Below are positions 33,984 to 45,886 of a DNA stretch of 64,000 nt, piece by piece. Position numbers and translations under genes: made by a program. Location of the stretch: positions 62,001-126,000 of the forward strand of contig BQMF02000588.1 of the NCBI GenBank assembly GCA_027922465.2, read 5' to 3'. This DNA comes from Turritopsis dohrnii (taxonomy: Eukaryota; Cnidaria; Hydrozoa; Anthoathecata; Oceaniidae). Under the pieces are notes generated by a model, which was not told the DNA's origin, searched no databases, and saw nothing but the letters and a program-made list of their open reading frames with translations. The first letter of the stretch is position 1. Each line of letters starts with the position of its first letter.

Positions 33984-36900
33984 GCGAAGAAGACGTGTTT
34001 CTTTTTGTATACGAATATTTTAATTTAAATTTGATTGTTTTAGGCAGCAAATCGACGAAAGAACTGACGAAGAAACACAGGTTTGTATGCACGAAGGTAT
34101 TGTTATTAATATAAAACGTTTTATTATCGTGTTTATTGCTAAACTTTTACTCTTATTAATAAAAGAATACGGGTTAGTTGTTTGTTTACAATGAAAAATC
34201 ATATTTAGATATACAGAAGAAGTGCAGTGAAGTTTTTAAAAATTAGCTGCAGAAAGATCGAACGAACAAAAGGTATTATTATAAAACTGTTATTTTTGAT
34301 TAATAGAAGAACAAGTTAGTATTTAAATGTATTTAAATGTTCGTTTACGTTTTAGTTATCAATTTATTGTTGAACTTTTATTGTTATTGTATTTTAGATT
34401 TTATTTTAGATTAATAAAAGAACAGGTATAACCACATGCTTAGGTGAGTTTTTAAACAGATGTTGTTTTTTATATATAGGTTTTTTCAGAGGAAAACGAA
34501 ACGAAGAACCAGATGAAGAAAGTCTATTATTTTACGAGCTGTTTACGTATTTCTTTTTATAGTTATCAAATAGTTATGGGAGTGCAGCAGTAGAGTAGTG
34601 TAGATGAAGTTGAAGTTGTTTAAAAATGGCTGCAGAAAGGATGCTGTTTATTTACATTGGTGAAGAAAATGGTTTTACTTCTTTTCGGATAGAAATTGTT
34701 TGGAAAAGATATAAAGTAATATACGTAAGTACATGAGTCAAACGGATTTAGTAAATACAGCGTTAAAAGAGAGTAAAAACAGAGTTAAAACGATCAAATC
34801 ATTAAGATGCATGTCCCTCGAGCAGTTAATGATTTGTTTTGGTAACGAAGTTGCTGTTCCTTATTTTATTTAATTCAAAATGGCTCCACAGTTATGAAGT
34901 TACGAAGAAAGCATTTTTATGACTTTCACTGTATAAAAATGGTATTGGAATTTCAGTAGAAAGCAAAGAGAAAGTGTATCTTTACAATAGGAAAGTATGC
35001 TGGAAAGTTAATCGAGTGTTATTAATTTGTTTACAGGTATGAAATACAGAAAGTAAAAGAGTTTAGAAGTGTTTGATAATGGCTACAGAATATGATCAAT
35101 ATTGTTTACTATCATGATGATGTGAATTGGTATTGAAAGGTAAAGTTAAAATAGTATCTATTTAGTTAAACACAGTTAGTATTAGTGGATACGTAAAGGA
35201 TAAGAGGGATGTTTACTGTTGTGTTTTGAATTTTCCAGCAGAGAGGAGCTTTGAACTGGAAATAAAAAATGGCTCCACGAATGTTTTCATAAAAATTTTT
35301 CAGCTATACTAATTCTGTCATTACGTTTGTGTTTTTAATTATTATTTTTAAGGTTAATACATTTTCAAAGTTTCATTTACTTTGTTTTGTTTTTCTTTAG
35401 ATTTCGTCATAGCATGATTAGGTTTTTTGTATATATGTTTTTTTAATGTTTTGATCTGTTAAAATAGAAATGAAGCACATGATGGGTTATAATGTCGAGA
35501 GGGTTACTTAAGATTTACTTACTTAATGACTGTGCAATGAAACTATCTTACAAAAAATAAGTGTTGTTGGCTGTATTTTTCTTAAGTTTATATTTTATCG
35601 TGTTTATGCATATTTTGTGTTATGGTAATCGTTTACGTACTATGCCTAGGTATATAACTTTGAATTTATGATTTTATTTGTGACTTTTTATCTTTTGTGT
35701 AAATTTTTCTTCTTAGTTATTGTTTTTAGGATAAATACGTACTTGAATTTCCTTTTTTTTTTTTTTTCTTTTTTTTTTTTTTCGGTATTACAATTGAAAC
35801 ATTATTCTTTTAGGCAATAATAAAAAAAGCATAAAGAAATGAAACTCATGGTTTTAATCATGATGTTGATGGTTTTGGGAAGAACTAACTATATCATTTC
35901 AAAAATTCATTAATGGTTGCAGTCCAGAAGTAACTTTTGAACAAAAGAAAAAGTTGGAAGGTATCATTTTTGTAATGTTATTCAATGTTTGGTTTTGTAT
36001 GTCTTAGTAAACGGTTCTGTGTTATATATTGCATATTTTTACATTAAAGTTACTTCTCTTCTGCGTATGAATATATTCTGAGCCATTTTGCTATTTGTTT
36101 CTGTTTTAAATTTTCTGAATGTAAGAAATGAATTAAAAAATTAATGCCTGAAAAGAAACTTTTGCAAGAGTTAAATTCTGCGACACAACGCATACTGAAC
36201 ATGGGTGGCGAGCAACGCCTCCTGGGATGTTTTTGAGTTGCGATTCTATGATTTATTTTTTCGTCACAGGGTACGTACACGGGAATGGTGGATTTGACCT
36301 AATGTTTTCAAAGTTAAGTTCGGTAAAAAGTTTTTACCCGGGATACTATCTTATTATACTAATTCGCGATTGTGTGTCACACTTTTATTTTAGAGAGTGA
36401 TATATTTGGTTTTTTTTCACGGTCAAATCCTTCTTATTTTTTCCCTTTTCGTCGTAAAACCACGCCAAAGCGAGAGTGATTTTTTTGATTTTTCGCGATT
36501 AGTATATGCTCCTCCGTTTTGTTATTTTTGGCTTGCGCAGTGGAAATCAGCCGAAAAACGTCTTTGGAGGAGTGCGAGCAATGCAATGTTAATCGTTCGA
36601 AATTTGTCAACGATCATTTCGTGAGCAAGAAACTTCGCGAAGAAGACGTGTTTCTTTTTGTATAGGAATATTTTGATTTAAATTTGATTGTTTTAGGCAG
36701 CAAATCGACGAAAGAACTGATGAAGAAACACAGGTTTGTATGCACGAAGGTATTGTTATTATTATAAAACGTTTTATTATCGTTTGTTTACAATGAAAAA
36801 TCATATTTAGATATACAGAAGAAGTGCAGTGAAGTTTTTAAAAATTAGCTGCAGAAAGATCGAACGAACAAAAGGTATTATTATAAAACTTTTATACAGA

Positions 36901-38642
36901 AGAAGTGCAGTGAAGTTTTTAAAAATTGGCTGTGCAGAACGATAAGACTTTTATTGTTTAATAATTTAGATTAATAAAAGAACAGGTTTTTAAATGTTTG
37001 TTTACGTTTTAGTTATCAAATATCGCTATACAGAAGAAAGTGCAGTGGAGAAATGCAGTTTCATGTTTTTTTACACAGTAAGGAATGGTTTTAATTTAGT
37101 TTTGAAAGATTAATTGATTTAGCTTTGAGTGGATGTCTTAGTTATTCTGTCGTTTAGAATGTGTATATGCTGCTGGATGAAAAGGAAGCCGAGAGAAATT
37201 TGTTTTGGTAACGCGCGCTATTATTACATTAAAAATGGTCCTACAGCTATGAATGTTTTTATTTCTCATGACGCTGTGGAAGTGGGGAATGTGTTATGCT
37301 GTCTGATTGTATCTATTGTATCTAATTTATATCGATGCTTGATGCTTTTGTCTGCCTGCCAAAAAGTACAAAATCTACTGGAAAATACAGAAAGTTTAGC
37401 AGTTTTTCCAAACGAAGAGAGCAGTTTTATGTATTTCACTTAAAAAAAAATGGTAGCGAAAGTGTTTTATAAATACCTATGTATGTTTGTGCTGGAAAAT
37501 AAATAAAGTATTAGTAATTTGTTTATAGGTATGAATATAGAAGTAAAGAGTTTAGAAGTGTTTGAAAATGTCTACAGAAGATGATCAATGCTGTTTAGTT
37601 TACTAACATGTGAATTGGCAGTGAAAGGTATCCCATTTTGTTTAAAGTTCAGCTAAAGTTAAAATAGTATAAATCTATTTAGTTATAACACAGTTGGTAT
37701 GCTGGATAAATAAGAATAAAGGGTTGTTTAACTGTTGTGAATTAGCCAGAGGAGATTTTAACTCAGATTAAAAATGTGGTTGTTTTCAATTTTTTATAAA
37801 CTCTTTAGATATATAAATTCTGTCATCACGTTTGTGTTTTTGATTATTATTCATAAGGTAGATGTGAATGGATTATGTATTTAAGAAGTTCATTAGTTAT
37901 TACTGTGCAATGAAATGTTTATGCATTATTTTGTGTTATGGTAATCGTTTACGTACCTGGGTATATATATAGGTTTGGCATTATGATTTTATTTGTGACT
38001 TTTTATCTTCTGGGTAAATTTTTGTTTTAAGGATAAATGCGTAGTTGAATTTCACTTTTTGTTGTTGTTGTTTATTTCAATATTCTTATAGCATGATTAG
38101 GTTTTCGGTATTACAATTCAAGTATTAATTTTTTAGGTAATAATAAAAAAAAGCATAAAGAAGTGAAACTCATGGTTTTAATCATGACGTTGATGGTTTT
38201 GGGAAGAACAGACTATATATCGTTTCAAAAATTCATTAATGGTTGCTGTATAATGTAACTTCCGCACGAAAGAAACACAGTTGGAAGGTATCAATTTGTT
38301 TTCAATTCACATTTTGTAATGTTATTCATTGTTTGGTTTCGTATGTCTGGGTAAACAGTTCTGTGTTATATATTGCCATTTTTTTTACATTAAAGTTACT
38401 TCTCTTCTGCGTATAAATATATTATTCTGAGCCATGTTGCTATTTGTTTCTGTTTTTAATCTTCTGAATGTAATAACAAATTAATGCCTGAAAAGAAACT
38501 TTTATATACACGAGTTAAATTCTGTGACACAACGCATACTGAACATGGGTGGCGAGTGACGCGTACGTACCACAGGAATGGCAGATTTGACCTAATGTTT
38601 TCAAAGTTAAGTTCGGTAAAAAGTTTTTACCCGGGATACTAG
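33984..38642. other. Noncoding bodies of long array units 2 and 3
   Basis: AT-rich sequence with GAAGTGCAGTGAAG, ATTAATAAAAGAAC and GTTTACGT motifs recurring between units 1, 2 and 3. There is a poly-T run at about 35755-35782. A frame at 37129-37443 (104 aa) has no recognised motif. The region 36349-36640 repeats 30568-30855 closely. Confidence 0.6.
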
Positions 38643-40337
38643 TCTACTTATACTAATCCGCGTAGTGTGTAACACATTTAACTTAGAGAGTGTTTTGTTT
38701 TTGTTCTTTTAATGGTCAAAATCTTCTTAATCGTGGTCATTTTTTCGTTAGACCATTGATAATTGACGATTAGTATAATAGCACGCGGTGTGACGTCAGT
38801 TATTTTTGTCGTATCACGGGGGAGCCATTGCATTGCATCCCCAATCGAACGCGGCGTTTTTGGGGAAATATCTCGAGAACCAATAGCGATAACTGACGTT
38901 TTTTAGGGTCGGCAACACGGGTGATGGGGTGACGCAACATTTGGACCTAAATTTTATTTGGTACTGCGGCTATGACGTCATTAAAATCTTTGACCGACGA
39001 TATCTCTGCAACGAATGGTCGTAGCGAAACGATCCCATACATTTTTTTGCTCAGTTTTTCAAGCTCTACAACCTGGGTACACTTTCCAGTCCCAATTCCG
39101 TAATTGAAATTTTCGTCACGGGGTTTGCACACGGGAATGTGGGATTCTTGCACATCCTTTTCGAAATTAAAGCCGTAAAAAACTTTTACGCGAGATACTA
39201 GTCTACTTATACTAATCCGCGTGCGTGTGCAACACATTTAACTTAGAGAGTGTTTTGTTTTTGTTTTTTTAATGGTCAAAATCTTCTTAATCGTGGTCAT
39301 ATAGCGGCAGTCCGACCACGCAAGACACATTCACGATTAGTATAATAGCACGTGGCATCATTTGACGTCAGTTTTTTTATGATCACGGGGAATCATTGCA
39401 TTGCATCCCCAATCGAACGCGACGTTTTTGGGGAAATATCTCGAGAACCAATAGGGATAACTGACGTTTTTTAGGGTCAGCGATACGGGTAAAGGGGTGA
39501 CACATCATTTGGGCCTAACTTTTATTTGGTACTGCGGATATGACGTCATCAAAATCTTTAATCGACGATATCTCTGCAAAGGTTGGTCGTATCGAAACGA
39601 TCCCATACATTTTTTTGATCAGTTTTTCAAGCTCTACAGCATGGGTACACTTTCCATTTCCAATTCCGTAATTAAAATTTTCGTCACGGGGTACACACAC
39701 GGGAACGCGTCGTATTTCTGCAGATTCTTTTCGAAATTAAAGTCGTAAAAAACTTTTACGCGAGATACTAGTCTTATTATACTAATTCGCGTTGTGTGCA
39801 ACACATTTAACTTAGAGAGTGTTTTATTTTTGTTCTTTTAATGGTCAAAATCTTCTTAATCGTGGTCATATAGCGGCAGTTCGACCACGCAAGACGCATT
39901 CACGATTAGTATAATAGCACGTGGCATCATTTGACGTCAGTTTTTTATGATCACGGGGAATCATTGCATTGCATCCCCAATCGAACGCGACGTTTTTGGG
40001 GAAATATCTCAAGAACCAATAGGGATAACTGACGTTTTTTGGGGTCAGCGATACGGGTGATGGGGTGACGCATCATTTGGGACTAAATTTTATTTGGTAT
40101 TGCGGATATGACGTCATCGAAATCTTTGATCAGCGATATCTCCGCAACGGTTGGTCGTAGCGAAACGATCCCATACACTTTTTTGATCAGCTTTTCGAGC
40201 TCTACAACATGGGTACACTTTTGAGTTGCGATTCTATGATTTATTTTTTCGTCACGGGGTACGTACACGGGAATGGTGGACTTGACCTAATGTTTTCGAA
40301 GCTAAGTTCGGTAAAAAGTTTTTACCCGGGATACTAG
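38643..40337 (+). repeat. Three short array units of 559-570 bp
   Basis: The units at 38643, 39202 and 39772 share an order: 5' end, AAAATCTTCTTAATCGTGGTC, an inverted echo of the 5' end (CACGATTAGTATAATAGCAC or similar), ATTGCATTGCATCCCCAATC, TTTTGGGGAAATATCTCGAG, GATCCCATACA, then the hairpin and CTAG. TGACGTCA-like sites occur repeatedly. Open frames on the minus strand are shared by the three units (60-96 aa) but end within the units and look accidental. Confidence 0.75.
39174..39190 (+). other. 3' terminal hairpin of unit 4 (example)
   Basis: CGTAAAAAACTTTTACG folds with a 7-bp stem, 11 bases before the terminal CTAG. Equivalent hairpins are at 36322-36338, 38615-38631 and 40310-40326 (GGTAAAAAGTTTTTACC) and at 39744-39760 (as here). 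The outer pair changes from G-C to C-G between units while pairing is kept. Unit 1 has an unrelated stem, GCCGCCTTGGCGGC at 30551-30564. Confidence 0.7.
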
Positions 40338-40465
40338 TATGTAAATATATGCAGTGTCATGCAGCAAGAAGCTCTAACAGAACCTTTTCTACTGATACTG
40401 CAGTATTACAAAAGTGTTCTTATAATTACTAACATTACTGTACTTGTAAAGTTGATTTATTAGAG

Positions 40466-40870
40466 TTATATGATTTTGTTGAATACTAATGATCTTGTGT
40501 TCAAAATGTTCCAGTTATGTGCTTCATCATTAAAAACATCAATATCAGGCATTAAGCTACTTTCTTCATCATTATTCATTTCAGAATCGGATTCAATAAC
40601 TCTCACTGACGATGATTCAATTATTGTAGCTGTTCTTTTCTTAGGAGGCTTTGGTACCATAACAAAATCATTGGATTTGAATATAAACGGAATCCTGGAA
40701 TGACTGTTTTTCGGCCACCACCATGCAAAACTTTTATGTCATTAGGTTTAAAATGAAACTCACAAATGTATTTTGTTTTCTGTCCATGATCAAATGTTTC
40801 GGTAGTACCTTTTCCTTCTGTGATGACTTATTGCTTTAATCCAACGAACGTGTTTTGTCAGGCTCTTTGC
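40466..40870 (-). pseudogene. THAP-like zinc-finger fragment with frameshifts
   Basis: On the minus strand, in one frame, KHVRWIKAIS appears at about 40820-40850; in another, KYICEFHFKPNDIKV appears at about 40725-40775, then GGGRKTVIPGF. C-x2-H followed by FKP.D is the end of a THAP DNA-binding domain, and a W in the middle is also typical. A further shift leads to an acidic tail at 40466-40660 (MVPKPPKKRTATIIESSS, then DSEMNNDEE). THAP domains occur in host factors and in P-element-type transposases. At least two frame changes argue for a broken copy. Family assignment is moderate. Confidence 0.4.
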
Positions 40871-42317
40871 TTGGTATTTGAACAATGATATACCAGTGTT
40901 TCATTTTAAACTTTAGTATCACTTTTACATCCAGGCACATAACAATATTTTCCTTACCCACCATACACATTCGTAGATTGAAAATACGTTTCGTTTACTT
41001 CTTTACATATCGAAAAATAATAATTTCTCATCAAGTTTATAAGTGTCATGCACATATAATTATCATTACAAACTTTCAAACCATGCACCTGGCTTTTTTA
41101 TATATTTCCCCATAGGGCGAAATATATGTTAAAACCGGCAGTTTCCTTCTCCTTCTCCTCCTTCTTTTCGTTCACTTTTATAGCCGCGGTTCAGAATGGA
41201 ATTTTCGCCTAGCCGCCAAAGTAGATAAGAATAGAGGCTAGTTTACAGTCAAGTAGTACACCATGTTTTTTCAGTCAGTGCGGATGGGCTGTAGAAGATT
41301 TTTGCTTTTTCCATTAGCTTTTAAAATGATTCAAGAGAATTCAACGTTATATGATGGAAATAAATCGTTTTAGTTCAGTATTGTCTTAAAAGGTTTCGTA
41401 AAAACTTTTGCAGTAACGTGGAAAAAATAGAAAAATGTTGTTTTGTTTTTGTTGATGACAAAAATGCTATCTATGATGATGATGATTGGTAAATAAATGT
41501 TTGGAACAGAAAACCATTGAAGCTGTGATTTCAGTGCAAAGACGAATTCATTATCAATACAGGCTGAAAATTTATTTTTATTTTACGTCCGGATATAATG
41601 TGAACTGAAAGCACATATGATGTACAGCTACAAAGGAAACCTTTTTTATGTGGAGAACAACCAGTTCAACGAGTTAATTCAGAAAGTACATTAAAAAAAC
41701 AGCAAAGTAAAAATGTGATGTCGCATATGCAATAAGAACGTCAGAAAACCAATTGCGTATAATATTTTAACAGACAAGATTGAGACACAATAAAGAATCT
41801 GGTTGAAAAATGTGCTTCCCTGGATAGTCATTTAATCTGACAACAGAAACATAATTTACTATGGATTAATTCCATGATCACCTATACTGTTTTGATACTG
41901 TATATATATGATATTTTAGTAAAAATGGATATACTGTCAATTTTCCTTACACAAACAACAAACGTATATAAATCAAAGCACAATCCAACAAACAATCTGT
42001 AAATTAAATCAAGCCAGAACACGAACGTCTACTTTCAGCTTTGTAGTGAATTTGGTTATGGATGCGTAGTCTATTTTCACTACCGAAATCTGTTGTTTTT
42101 TTTTTTCATTTGGGATTTACAATGGTCATTTTTATCAAATATATAATAAATAATGGGTGTGCACATATGTTTTTGAACAGAGATGTTTATTCTGAATCCT
42201 TGAATTTAATTTTATAAATTGTCACTTTAAGCCTATCTCTTTTTTGAAAATAACTCTTCTGTCCAAATTTGAAGTCCTAATTTGAAGTGCTTTTAAGTGC
42301 TTTTGATAGTTATTTGC
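40871..42317. other. No gene seen
   Basis: AT-rich sequence with only short frames. No RNA gene or mobile element recognised. Confidence 0.4.
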
Positions 42318-42476
42318 TTATTCATTTATTTAAAATTTAAAAACATAAAAATACATGACTTTTAGTTTCATGCATAAAATTTTATACACCTTTATTTTAT
42401 ACATCTGATGATTGTGATATGCATGAAAGTTAAAGTCATGTATTTTTATGTTTTTAAATTTTAAATAAATGAATAA
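42318..42476. mobile_element. Fold-back MITE of about 160 bp
   Basis: Arms of about 59 bp (42318-42376 and 42418-42476) are near-perfect inverted copies beginning TTATTCATTTATTTAAAATT. They are separated by about 40 bp containing TTTATACA. No target duplication was identified and no second copy is in the window. Confidence 0.75.
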
Positions 42477-43649
42477 TGTAGTACAGTGTAGTATAATGTT
42501 TTACTTTGACTCTACCAACTGGTATTGAGTTCTTTGCCAAAATCTTTCTTATGGTTATAGTTACTTGCTTATATGTCTAACTCAAAGTATTCTTTTCTTA
42601 TTTTGTAAATCTGTATACAAATTTGACTGTAGTATAATGTTGTAAGATAGTTTTATCTGAGTTACAAAAAGCAAGTGCAAGTGTTTTCTGTTGAATTACA
42701 TTGTTTTGTCGTGATTTTATGGTATAAAGGATGTCAAGCTTCTGCAACAATCATATGTTTATTATGCTAAAATCGCCTTACACATTGGTGCGGTTGTTGA
42801 TATTTAGTTGTTTAAGGGAAAGTATTACTCAGCAAAATTTATAAGAGCAACCTTATCATTTGACCATGAACATCTTCATTTCTTAATAAGTTCAAAATAA
42901 GTTCTTTTGTGGTATTAAATTCAATTCCACCCTGATTAGTAAGGACAAAATTTTTATCTGAGTATGACATTGAGGGTAGTTATTGTTATTACTTATTGAT
43001 ACATTTTTCTTATGGTTATCAATGTACACACAATTATTGACAAAAGTTTCGCAACTTTGGAGAAATATATAGTCGCATTTTTGCGAATCTTGTTCGATTT
43101 CAGAAAGAATTTTTATTTTAAAAAAGATAAGTTGAAAAAGACTTTTTTGAAAAACCTTTACGTTTTTTACGTTCTCTATTATTTGATTTTACAAAAGATT
43201 TCTGGTACTTAGACAGAAAATGCATCAAAGACATTTTATTAAGTTAAAAAAGTTTTTTTTGGGTTTTCTAAACACTCACGGTATGGTTTGTTTACATTTT
43301 ACAACACCCAGCCTCAATTTCAATTATTGCGCAATAAGTTTCGGGAAAGGTGTATTCGAAAAGTTATTTGTGTTTTAAACCAGGTGCCCACTTTCTTGTG
43401 GTCACACTGTATATAGTCTGTTCACCACATTCATAGCCAAATCGTTAGTTTCAGTCTGATAAGCTTTCTCATTAGCACGTAAATTAAAAAAATATAAAAT
43501 ATAAAAAATATGACCATAGTATGTTTTAAAACGAGGGTTGAGCATATAATTCTGTGGAAAAGTTGAACAAAGATTATTTTTTCCATAATTGTTACATGGT
43601 GTCTTTTCAAAAACCTTGTTCTTTTGAAATAAGTGTTACATTGAATGTA
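42477..43649. other. No gene seen
   Basis: AT-rich, noncoding. A short stretch near 43325-43360 (TTTCGGGAAAGGTGTATTCG) resembles the end of the TTCCCGAA MITE family. Confidence 0.4.
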
Positions 43650-43877
43650 CAGTGTGTTTCGTAATGTTGAAAATCGACCATTAAAAATTTAATTGCATTT
43701 TTCCAAGATATTTTCCTTATTTTTTCAGAAACCACTTTTTCGTTTTTCACAAAAACATACTATCCGAAAGAACTTGAAAATGGCTTTCCAACGGTGTAAA
43801 AAATATTTGGAAATTCGGTATATTCATTAAAAATAACAGCTTCAAAATTTTCATTTCCAGCATTACAAAACACACTG
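43650..43877. mobile_element. 228-bp TA-flanked MITE with CAGTGTGTTT ends
   Basis: Starts CAGTGTGTTTCGTAATGTTG and ends with the reverse complement of CAGTGTGTTTTGTAATGCTG. TA lies on both sides (43648-43649, 43878-43879), as for mariner-type elements. End fragments of this or a related family are at about 16640 and 26985. Confidence 0.75.
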
Positions 43878-44103
43878 TATTACTCACATTTCAACAAAAG
43901 CCTATTGTTCTTATAATTTTATCAAAACCACTTCTACGCACGATGTTTTAGTATTCATAAATTACTACGGTGTATTCAACCTCCTGAAAATTCTAAAAGT
44001 TCAGACATAACAGTTGGCTTTATTTATGATAGCGATCTTTAAAATTTGAAAGTATTCATACATTGTTATTATGCTAAGTATCAGTATCAGTGCTATTATA
44101 TAT

Positions 44104-44715
44104 ATTGTTATTATGCTAAGTTTCAGTGCTCAAGCATCAAAAAAGTGCCCAGGATGTCATAAAAAGAAAATTTCCGTTGATCACAAAGAGCGACAAAAAG
44201 GTTGGTGAACTCTCAAGACCAAAATATGGAAATGCATGTGATTTAAAACTTCATAACTTTACAACAAATTAGCTAATATAGTTGGCTTGTAAATTGTTGT
44301 GTTGTAAAGTTTAAAAAGATTTAAGAAAGAGACATCTTGAATTTGTAAGTTTTGTTCTTTTGATGATCCTAATATAGTTGATATATGATTCCACAAAAAG
44401 AAGGCTGTTAATCGAACGTGTTTACCACGTCGTTACGACGACTACAAGTTAGATTTCTCATTCCTACGACTTCGTTGTGACATCGTTGCAATCTTGTTAA
44501 GACGTCCCAGCAAAGATGTGATTGGAACGTCTTTTGAGATTCCCATTTCATGACTATTACATTATTGCCTTAGGGAGTGTTGGAAAGACTTCTCTATTAC
44601 GACTTTCCCACGTCTTTGTGGCCACTTGGAATATTCTTCAATTAGTAAGACTTTGCAGTTATCCAAGTTTCTGAATTATGAAATTTTCGATGTTAATTTT
44701 GTTTTTGATTTAACC
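44104..44715 (+). repeat. Segmental repeat, copy 1
   Basis: Closely matches 50286-50875 in direct orientation, most strongly from GATTCCACAAAAAGAAGG through CGTGTTTACCACGTCGTTAC to GGCCACTTGGAATATTCTTC. No coding capacity. With the copy at 50.3 kb it outlines a duplication of the peptide-gene region. From 44716 to 45886 no gene is seen; this includes the 3' flank of the peptide gene. Confidence 0.8.
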
Positions 44716-45634
44716 CTACCTACTGCGGGCTTTTTGGCTCCCTCAAACCCATAACCCTGATAGGATTATTCTTTTGCCATGAAATTTGGTACAGCAATAC
44801 TTCAACATACTTCAACATACAGGAAACAAATATATATAAAAAGAAATTTCAAAAATAGATCTTATTTTTGCTGACGTCATCAATTATAGTGTCAATTGTC
44901 GAAAATTGTGCGAAAAACTGGAAAAAAGTGATGTTTTTTTAAATTGCGACTGAAGTAGGTAGAGAAACACATTTTTCTTCATTTTTCTTTTCCTTAAAAG
45001 CTTTTACAATATACTAAATGAATATACAAATCTAAACTGACAATTTTGTCTCAATGGTATATTATGGTGCGCCAGCTTTGAAGAAAAACTCAAAAAACTT
45101 CTAGACCGCGCAAAATCATGAAGTTTCCACTTTTTCAAACAATGACTCATAACTTTTGATATAAAAGTGATATAAATGAATATAAATGAAATATGCATTC
45201 AAACTGCAAGTGATATAGCCTTGCAGTAGAGTAAGTCCTAAAAATTCAAACCGGCAGTTGCGGTTTACAAGATTTATCGCATGCACCAAGTTGGAAAAAA
45301 TTGATCCTTGTCCCAAAATTTATGGAAGAGGACATAATATCCAATCAAAAATACATGAAATCAGTGAACTCTGCTTAGAAAAAGAGTTGCCCAGAAAATA
45401 AAATCATCAGTTGCAGGAAAATAAGCTAAAAGTAAGCTGTCAATGTTCCATGTCTGAGCCTGCACAAAACCGTCTAATGATAGTCGTGACCGACAAACAT
45501 GCCGCTCTGCCTAAAATACTCAACCGATGAAAAAATTTTTTTTACCCAAATATTTCCAATAAAATTTGATGAAAAGTCGTAAAATTTCAGCTTCATAGCT
45601 CTAACGGTTAAATAATGCCGGTCAATTAACTAAC

Positions 45635-45658
45635 GGGGGTGGGGGGGGGGGGGGGGGG
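45635..45658 (+). repeat. Poly-G run
   Basis: Five G, one T, then eighteen G. This is striking in such AT-rich sequence and lies where homology with the 51.29 kb copy begins. Run length may be an assembly or sequencing uncertainty. Confidence 0.9.
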
Positions 45659-45886
45659 CACGTTTAAGGATTTGATTACACGATCAACTTACACTGATTG
45701 GAGACCGCCAATCTGATTAAAAAAAAATATGGGATTTTGAATTTAACGATAATTACATCCTAGTTTTCTTTCTCCGTTTTTCTTTAAAACATTGAATACA
45801 ATTGAAAAATTCAAGATCAAAACGTTTGTTCAAAGCAATTACAACACAGAAAAATTTAAAAATTATTTGTTCTTCATTCGAAACTA

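Larger units (their letters stand above)
28578..40337 (+). mobile_element. Tandem array of six Helitron-like units
   Basis: Each unit begins TCTACTTATACTAATCCGC or TCTTATTATACTAATTCGC and ends with a hairpin followed by CTAG (one CTA), and the next unit starts at once. Boundaries: 28578-30567, 30568-36348 (with a Penelope insertion), 36349-38642, 38643-39201, 39202-39771, 39772-40337. The whole array is preceded by A (28577) and followed by T (40338), as expected for Helitron insertion between A and T. Known Helitrons start with TC and end with a hairpin plus CTRR. No Rep-helicase gene is present, so the units would be non-autonomous. The first three units are about 2.0-2.7 kb after removing the insertion, and the last three 559-570 bp. 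Confidence 0.7.

Noticed and set aside
38947..40268. Short minus-strand proteins repeated in units 4-6
   Set aside because: They lie entirely in noncoding tandem units, vary at their ends and have no start context or domain; repetition explains them.
28578..40337. Satellite DNA or an rDNA-type tandem array
   Set aside because: Unit lengths vary from 0.56 to 2.7 kb and the ends have TC / hairpin-CTAG structure, which points to mobile units instead.
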